A stretch of DNA of 64,000 nucleotides from Paludibacterium purpuratum (GTDB lineage: Bacteria; Pseudomonadota; Gammaproteobacteria; Burkholderiales; Chromobacteriaceae). The stretch lies in the NCBI RefSeq assembly GCF_004363805.1, contig NZ_SNZP01000007.1:186001-250000 (forward strand). The letters are read 5' to 3'. Below are positions 58,984-64,000 of the stretch, one piece after another. The position numbers and the translations under genes are program-made. Within the stretch, counting starts at the first letter, position 1. Each line of letters opens with the position of its first letter. The notes beneath the pieces were generated by a model. That model did no database searches and was not told the origin of the DNA. It worked only from the letters and a program-made list of their open reading frames with translations.

Positions 58984-59246
58984 TGAAACCCCCTATCCGG
59001 TTGGGCGACCCGACCAGCCATGGCGGCGAGGTGGTCAGCGCCGCCGCTACGACCAAATTGTTCGGCAAGCCAGTGGCTTGCGTCGGCGATCGCGTGAGCT
59101 GTCCGAAGGAAGGACATAGCAACTGCGTGATTGTCGAGGGCGACGAAAGCTGGAAAGTCGGCGGCAAGGCCGTGGCACTGGATGGCCACAAAACCAGTTG
59201 CGGCGCGGTGCTGATCGCGACGCTGGGCGAAGTCGGCAAAGGCTGA
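58983..59246 (+). CDS. PAAR-domain spike protein
   Basis: 87 residues, a stand-alone PAAR domain: PIRLGDPTSHGGEVVSAA, CVGDRVSCPKEGHSNCVI, and VALDGHKTSCGAVLIAT. The His and Cys residues should bind the metal at the tip. It would cap the VgrG trimer and may bind effectors. Its ATG shares a base with the stop of the preceding gene. Confidence 0.92.
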   Translation: MKPPIRLGDPTSHGGEVVSAAATTKLFGKPVACVGDRVSCPKEGHSNCVIVEGDESWKVGGKAVALDGHKTSCGAVLIATLGEVGKG

Positions 59247-59266
59247 ATCACAAGGAAATGATCGAG

Positions 59267-60370
59267 ATGGAACCCATGGAACAACAGATCGCCGCGCTAT
59301 TGGCGCCGATCAGCGACGCGGCGCCCGCCGGCGAAGACCTGAGCTACGACTTGTTGCTCGACGAAATCCGCGAAGCGCGTCGTAGCGACGACCCGACCCT
59401 GGCGCAAGGCGACTGGGAGCAGGCCATCAAAACCGCAGACTGGCGCAAAGCGACCCGGTTGTGCGAGCAGGGCCTGTGCCAACGTGGAAAAGACTTGCAA
59501 TTGGTGGTGTGGTACGGCGAGGCGCGTGCCAAGCTGGATGGCTTCGCCGGCGCCGCGCAAGGTCTCCATCTGTTGGAAGGCTGGCTGGAACGATACTGGG
59601 AAAACGGCTTCCCCGAGTACGATCCGAACGACTTGGACGAACGGGTCAGCAAGATCGAGTGGTACGCCATGCAATTGGCACAGGCCCTGCGTATGGCGCC
59701 GATGGTCGATCCGCGCCACGGCGGCTATAGCTGGCTCGACTGGAAAACCTCGCGCGAGGTGGAAAACCATGCTCTCAAGGATCCGGACGCCCGTAGCCGC
59801 GCCCTGGCGGACGGCAAGCTCGATGGCGAGACCTTCGATAAGGGGGTGACCCAGTCCGGTTTGCCCTGGTTCAAACAGTTGTCGGCCGAGATCGAGCTGG
59901 CCTGGAAGCGCTATCAGTCGCTCGATCTGCTGTCGGTCGAACGCTTCGGCGACGCCTTCCCCAGCCTTGCCGAACTGTGGCGCGCGCTCTCCGACTGCCG
60001 CGAGGTGGTCGAGCGTTTGATGCAGCAGCAATTTGGCGTGAATACGGCCCAAAAGGAACCTGAAATGACCCCTGCCGCCCCGGCCGTCGTGGCCGTTCCG
60101 CAAACGTCGGCGACCGCGCCGCAAGCCGCCGCTTTGGCCGGACAGCCGCGAGGGCCGTTGCAAAGCCGTGCCGATGCCGTGCGCATGCTGCGCGAAGTCT
60201 CCGCTTACTTCCGCCAGCACGAACCGCACAGCCCGGTGTCCATGTTGGCCGAGCGCGCCGCGCGCTGGGCCGAAATGGGGTTGGAAGAGTGGCTGACGCA
60301 CGTCATCAAGGACGAATCCACGCTACGCCAGCTGCAAGAGCTACTAGACGTCAAAGCACCTGGCCAGTAG
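59267..60370 (+). CDS. tssA: Type VI secretion protein TssA
   Basis: 367 residues. N-terminal ImpA_N domain with LLAPISDAAPAGEDLSYD, GDWEQAIKTADWRKATRLCE and LLEGWLERYWENGFPEYD; a proline/alanine linker (about 270-300); then a short C-terminal region with SRADAVRMLREVSAYFRQHE, as in TssA that coordinates sheath polymerisation. Starts at 59258, 59267 and 59276 are all possible; 59267 has AAGGA ten bases upstream. It closes the local T6SS unit. Confidence 0.93.
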   Translation: MEPMEQQIAALLAPISDAAPAGEDLSYDLLLDEIREARRSDDPTLAQGDWEQAIKTADWRKATRLCEQGLCQRGKDLQLVVWYGEARAKLDGFAGAAQGLHLLEGWLERYWENGFPEYDPNDLDERVSKIEWYAMQLAQALRMAPMVDPRHGGYSWLDWKTSREVENHALKDPDARSRALADGKLDGETFDKGVTQSGLPWFKQLSAEIELAWKRYQSLDLLSVERFGDAFPSLAELWRALSDCREVVERLMQQQFGVNTAQKEPEMTPAAPAVVAVPQTSATAPQAAALAGQPRGPLQSRADAVRMLREVSAYFRQHEPHSPVSMLAERAARWAEMGLEEWLTHVIKDESTLRQLQELLDVKAPGQ

Positions 60371-60385
60371 GCGACGTCGGGGCCG

Positions 60386-60410
60386 AGCGGGATGGGGATC
60401 CCATTCCGCT
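60386..60410. repeat. 11-bp hairpin after tssA
   Basis: 60386-60396 pairs with 60400-60410 (AGCGGGATGGG against CCCATTCCGCT, with one G-U wobble) around loop GAT, 16 bases after the tssA stop. There is no U-tract, so it is better called a 3' mRNA-stabilising or factor-dependent stop hairpin. Confidence 0.55.
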
Positions 60411-60512
60411 GGTTAACTTCAGGAAAAACTGACGCGAAAGACCGCTCCACCTCATCGCTGTTTATGCATGAGTCTGGCTAGACTGGCTCATACCATCAGT
60501 AGGTGAGCGATC

Positions 60513-61046
60513 ATGACCGAACAAACCACTCAGCCGCCGACGTTTCGCATCGTGCTGTCGCAGCTGCGCATCCTGCGCCAAGCCGGCCACAATATGCTCG
60601 TCTTGCTGGACGATACGGGCTGCCTGCACCGGGAAATCGAAGGGCTCGCCACCAGCCGGAGCGGCAAAATCAAACCGATCGGTTATCTGCCCTCCGACCG
60701 TCTCCGCTTCTACGCCTTCGACAAACCCTATCTCTACCGGCCGCAACAAGCGCATGCCTGTCTGATCGAGGGCCAGCGCGACGACCTGGAAAACCGCATC
60801 GATGCAGCCTGTGCGGCCGGCAAGATCATCGATCTGCACAACCTGCCTTACCCCTTTATGGGGTTTGGTAAAAACAGTAATTCGGTCGCCAGCACCCTCA
60901 TTCGCGTCATGGGCTTGGCCGCGCCCGAGCACCTGCCAGGCGGGGCATGCGTTATGCCCGGGCAGGGGGAAATGGTGCTGGATGATGCCACCATCGCCCA
61001 TATCCAGGCCGAATACCACATCACACCGCCTGAGTCGTGTTCATAA
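60513..61046 (+). CDS. Unrecognised 177-aa protein downstream of the T6SS genes
   Basis: 177 residues, no signal peptide, no membrane segment. It has several His/Cys/Asp residues and the striking segment YPFMGFGKNSNSVASTLIRV. From memory, a G-x-NSNS/T stretch of this kind occurs in some papain-like hydrolases and toxin-associated domains, but I cannot assign a family. AGGTGAG gives a clear ribosome-binding site at ATG 60513. Its place after tssA and before an effector-immunity pair makes a T6SS cargo role a possibility only. Confidence 0.7.
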   Translation: MTEQTTQPPTFRIVLSQLRILRQAGHNMLVLLDDTGCLHREIEGLATSRSGKIKPIGYLPSDRLRFYAFDKPYLYRPQQAHACLIEGQRDDLENRIDAACAAGKIIDLHNLPYPFMGFGKNSNSVASTLIRVMGLAAPEHLPGGACVMPGQGEMVLDDATIAHIQAEYHITPPESCS

Positions 61047-61059
61047 ACACCGTAGATCC

Positions 61060-61119
61060 ATGTAGGGGTGGCTTTGGCCGCGATATCCTTGCATTCCATC
61101 GCGGCGAAAGCCGATCCTA
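61060..61119. repeat. REP-like palindromic element, family 2
   Basis: A 15-base arm (61070-61084) pairs with 61098-61112, 14 of 15 positions, around a 13-base loop. The outer flanks TGTAGGGG and GATCCTA pair partly. The layout (TGTAGG-start, GGCTTT-core, CCGCGAT, mirrored) resembles REP elements of Pseudomonas. It lies between convergent genes. Confidence 0.65.
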
Positions 61120-61135
61120 GCTATTTGCGTGGAGA

Positions 61136-62164
61136 TCACTTGGACTTAAGCGGCAGGCCGGTTGCCGGGTCGAGGCCCTTGGCGTCGGCGAGCCGGCGTA
61201 CCAATTCATCGTTTGGCACTGGTAGGTTGGGGCGGTTCAGGTATTCCTTTTCCCATTGGAATGTGCCGTCCCATTTCGGCAGCGGTGCCGGGGGCAAGGG
61301 CGCGATTTTGTCGATATCGGGGACTTTGGGGTTATAGATAAAGTAGCGCTCTGTAAGATCGTAGATGGTTGCGTAACGTTTGCTTCTTTCTAGATCGGTT
61401 GATTGTCCGAAATAAAAAAGCGTACCTTTCTGAGTGCCATCACTAGAAAATGCACGGCTTAGCAAAAATGCTGATTGCCCATCTCCATTTCGTACGCCAA
61501 TTTGAAGCAACGCGATGGCATCGTTATATTTTTTTTCGGTTCTGTAATAAGCAATAACATCCAAAATGGCTTGTTTGTGGCCTTGTTTGGCTGCACACAC
61601 TCTCATTTTTTGACCGACATCCCAAACTTCAGCTGTAGATGTTTTGACCGTCAGTTTGTCGCCAAGTAAGTACTGGGCCTCTGGATTGCCCAAGTCTGCG
61701 GCACGTTTATAATAACGTAATGCGGCTTTGGGGTCTCGAGCAACACCACGCCCGCCATCTAGACTATTCCCCATATTGAAATATGCGACAGGGATATTTC
61801 GATCGAGCAGTAACTTGTTTAAATCATACAATTCACTATTGGTTCCGTGGACGACATCTCCATAAGCCAGGATCAGGTTTCGCAGATTTCTATTGGCTTT
61901 ATAGTGGCCATTCCAGGCTGCAATGCGATAAAACCTTGCAACTTGTGGGAAGTTTTTTGGCCCGCGTTTTGTTTCGAGCCAACGCGCATATTTGAAGAGA
62001 ATGTCGGCGTCCTGTGGTTCGCTGGGTGTGGGCTCGGATGTGCATGTGAAGCTTAAATCATTATTTTTGCTAAGATCTTTCATGATCGATCCATTTGATT
62101 TTTCGGCATGTGTGCAAGCAATGAGAGAGGCTAACAAAGCACATACAAATAATTTATTTCTCAT
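61136..62164 (-). CDS. Sel1-repeat lipoprotein, probable T6SS phospholipase immunity protein
   Basis: 342 residues. Lipoprotein signal MRNKLFVCALLASLIAC with lipobox LIAC at 14-17. A clear Sel1 repeat unit is PKAALRYYKRAADLGNPEAQ, with GHYKANRNLRNLI and other helical pairs around it. A proline-rich C-terminus (about 285-342) may be a second domain. It starts at ATG 62164, two bases after the effector stop. Sel1-type lipoproteins neutralise T6SS phospholipase D effectors in the periplasm, which is the inferred role. DNA composition is AT-richer than the neighbourhood, suggesting recent acquisition. Confidence 0.75.
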   Translation of the reverse strand: MRNKLFVCALLASLIACTHAEKSNGSIMKDLSKNNDLSFTCTSEPTPSEPQDADILFKYARWLETKRGPKNFPQVARFYRIAAWNGHYKANRNLRNLILAYGDVVHGTNSELYDLNKLLLDRNIPVAYFNMGNSLDGGRGVARDPKAALRYYKRAADLGNPEAQYLLGDKLTVKTSTAEVWDVGQKMRVCAAKQGHKQAILDVIAYYRTEKKYNDAIALLQIGVRNGDGQSAFLLSRAFSSDGTQKGTLFYFGQSTDLERSKRYATIYDLTERYFIYNPKVPDIDKIAPLPPAPLPKWDGTFQWEKEYLNRPNLPVPNDELVRRLADAKGLDPATGLPLKSK

Positions 62165-62166
62165 GA

Positions 62167-63996
62167 TTAATCCATATCGGTACACGAGTTTGTTGCTGAG
62201 AAAAACTCTACTATAGGGGCGTCTGGAGGTTGTGTGTGGTGATTTAAATCCATGGGCGCCTTTTTGTTTTTATTACTTATTGATTTTTGATAAGATTTAT
62301 TGTTGGCAGTAATGAACTTCCAGGTGGGGTAGCAATTTTTTACGTCATCTTGATTGCCCTGGTTGGCAGTGTGATGGCCCCAAAGCTCTTTTCTTAATTT
62401 GGCGGTTATTTCATTGGATTCGTGCACAATATTCAACTCGCTATCGGTGGTCATGCTTCTATTGTTGATATTGGCCGATCCATGAGTGGTAAATACATCA
62501 TTGATGATCATGATCTTGCTGTGTACATAAACATCCATCCACTGATCATTTTGGGGATCTGGTGCGACTAGTGTGCAGATGATAGACTTTAACCCTGGAA
62601 TTTCGACATGCTCGGGCTTGAAGTCGTTGTCGTGGGCATTCTCTAGTTCTTTTCCCAATTGATCGATGTCCTGTTGCAACTTCTGGCGCTTTTCCGGATC
62701 TTGACTGCGTTTGAGCTCAGTACGCTTATCCTCTATTTTTTGCGGAAGATATTTCTGCTCCACTTCCTTGGCAATGCTGGGCAATTGATCGGCATGGCCG
62801 AGTTCATACAGCATTTCCTCAGTTTTCATGGTGCCTTTGCCCATGCCTTCGTCCGACGAATTGGTGACTACAAATAGATAGAGTGGTTGTTCTCTGCCGC
62901 CACCGAGCTGCTTCTTTGCCACGTCGCGTATGGCCGTTGCCAATGGTGGGTAGCGGAAGTACTGATTCTCGATGTAAATGAAGTCGAGGACGTTGTTGGC
63001 GGCTTGCATGTACAGCCGCTCGATATCGCGAATGCCGTGCTGTGCTTGGGTGCGCACTAGTTGCGCCATGATCATGCCGGCTTCGGCCGTCGGCGGGGTG
63101 GGTTTGCCGCGCTTGGCTAGTAGGTCTTCGCCGGTTTCCTTTTGCCAGGCCTGGGCGAAGTTGTGATGCAGATGCTCCAGAATCGGCCCGGCCACTTTGG
63201 CCGACATGTCTTGGCGCGGTTGCCGGCCACTCGCCTCGATGGCGGGGTTGCGTGGGTTGGCCGAGTCTTTGGCTAGGCTGGAGAGCCGGTTTTTCGCGCT
63301 GTGTTCGCTGGTATCCCAATACTCGTCCAGCGTGTTGTGCCCCATGACAAAGCCCACCGCGCCTTCGTGGCCGTAATCGACCAGGACGGTTTTCTGGTGG
63401 TGGGTGGCGCTAAGTGCCATGGTGGCGCGGCTTGATAGAGAGACGTGAGGATCTCTGCCGCGTTTGCGCAAGTATTCTTCGATTTCGATGCGCTCGTCTT
63501 TTGAAAACCCTCGGCCGCGGAACTGCATATTGGGGTGACGGTTATGCGAGGCCTTGTGATACCAGGCTTTGTCGATTTTGTATTGCGTGTCGGTTTCGGT
63601 ATCGACCTTGTGGAAGTCGCCCCGTCCCGGGGTATTGTCTTCGCCGCCGGCCAAGGCGAGGTTGATGCCTAATAGCTCCATGGTCCAGCCCAGTACGCGG
63701 ACTTGTACCGGGTCGGTTTCGCGGCTGGCGAGTTCGGTCAGCAGGTCGCCGATACATTTATATCCCGCGTTGGCGCCGCGTCGGAAGTACATCGACGGTT
63801 GGAAACCCCAGCAGATGTAGTCGACGCTGTATTTGGCATTGGCGATGGCGTCGTAGACCTCGGCAAAGGCTTTTTCGCCATTGACCAGATATTCATAGTG
63901 GGCATAGGTCGGACTGTACTCCGGCGCTTTGCCGTCCTGGCCGTTCAAGAACCAGGGCAGTTGCGGTACGGCGATCTGCGTTTCCGATAGTTTCAT
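62167..63996 (-). CDS. Phospholipase D-family T6SS effector (Tle5-like)
   Basis: 609 residues with two HxKx4D-type catalytic motifs: H200/K202/D207 in HHQKTVLVD followed by GFVMGHN, and HSKIMIIND followed by GSANINNRSM at about residue 490. The N-terminus, APEYSPTYAHYEYLVNGEKA, and the general organisation match Tle5-type antibacterial phospholipases rather than housekeeping cardiolipin synthases, which have N-terminal helices. No signal peptide. A low-complexity charged segment of about 50 residues (about 410-460) is between the motifs. The last third is AT-richer. A complete start is just inside the window edge; vgrG is expected beyond. Confidence 0.85.
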   Translation of the reverse strand: MKLSETQIAVPQLPWFLNGQDGKAPEYSPTYAHYEYLVNGEKAFAEVYDAIANAKYSVDYICWGFQPSMYFRRGANAGYKCIGDLLTELASRETDPVQVRVLGWTMELLGINLALAGGEDNTPGRGDFHKVDTETDTQYKIDKAWYHKASHNRHPNMQFRGRGFSKDERIEIEEYLRKRGRDPHVSLSSRATMALSATHHQKTVLVDYGHEGAVGFVMGHNTLDEYWDTSEHSAKNRLSSLAKDSANPRNPAIEASGRQPRQDMSAKVAGPILEHLHHNFAQAWQKETGEDLLAKRGKPTPPTAEAGMIMAQLVRTQAQHGIRDIERLYMQAANNVLDFIYIENQYFRYPPLATAIRDVAKKQLGGGREQPLYLFVVTNSSDEGMGKGTMKTEEMLYELGHADQLPSIAKEVEQKYLPQKIEDKRTELKRSQDPEKRQKLQQDIDQLGKELENAHDNDFKPEHVEIPGLKSIICTLVAPDPQNDQWMDVYVHSKIMIINDVFTTHGSANINNRSMTTDSELNIVHESNEITAKLRKELWGHHTANQGNQDDVKNCYPTWKFITANNKSYQKSISNKNKKAPMDLNHHTQPPDAPIVEFFSATNSCTDMD

Positions 63997-64000
63997 CGGG

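Overview
The window is 64 kb of GC-rich chromosomal DNA whose gene content points to a betaproteobacterium, most likely in or near the Neisseriales (Chromobacteriaceae-like). The clues are a DUF3579 protein, a DUF2788 membrane protein, a Kdo hydroxylase, a fused FruB and a BvgAS-style phosphorelay. This placement is inferred from family memory, with no database search. Apart from a short AT-richer patch near the right end, the coding is dense. I saw no rRNA, tRNA, CRISPR array or complete insertion sequence.

Left third (1-23.8 kb): housekeeping and metabolic genes. In order these are DUF3579 and dinG; argG with a long, structured leader; a small DUF2788 protein; a cysteine desulfidase (cyuA) coupled to a metallo-beta-lactamase-fold hydrolase; a secreted DUF3857/transglutaminase protein; an FMN-binding split-barrel protein; and a response regulator / hybrid sensor kinase pair. 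They are followed by the fructose operon fruB-fruK-fruA, whose FruA lacks the usual phospho-cysteine IIB domain; a Kdo hydroxylase; a LysR regulator divergent from a TauE/SafE exporter; an NAD-malic enzyme; and a secreted GDSL esterase.

Middle (24-50.5 kb): a nearly complete adenosylcobalamin locus. A cobalamin riboswitch (about 46776-46963, minus strand) precedes a NiCoT-type cobalt transporter. After that come about 22 kb of tightly overlapping minus-strand genes: cobN, a chlI-chlD fusion, cobA, cbiE, a cbiX-cbiC fusion, cbiD, cobI/cbiL, cobM/cbiF, a short cbiG, a cobJ-cobK fusion, cobW, cobO, cobB/cbiA, a second cobT paralog, cobS, cobT, cobC (phosphatase) and cobU. cbiB and the threonine-phosphate decarboxylase gene lie upstream of the riboswitch, and cobQ is divergent from them. 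The locus mixes early cobalt insertion genes (cbiX, cbiD, cbiG) with late insertion chelatase genes (cobN, chlID). It carries two cobT genes and no recognisable cbiT.

Right (50.5-64 kb): a short operon of TPR, truncated-globin and zinc-ribbon genes ends at a strong terminator. A 326-bp gap with a 9-bp inverted repeat leads into a partial type VI secretion cluster: tssF, tssG, tssH/clpV, an unrecognised membrane protein, a PAAR spike protein and tssA. Beyond it lie an unrecognised 177-aa protein and, on the opposite strand, a phospholipase D-type effector with a Sel1-repeat lipoprotein, its probable immunity protein, in AT-richer DNA. Two kinds of dispersed REP-like palindromes sit at gene ends (4664, 50513 and about 61060).
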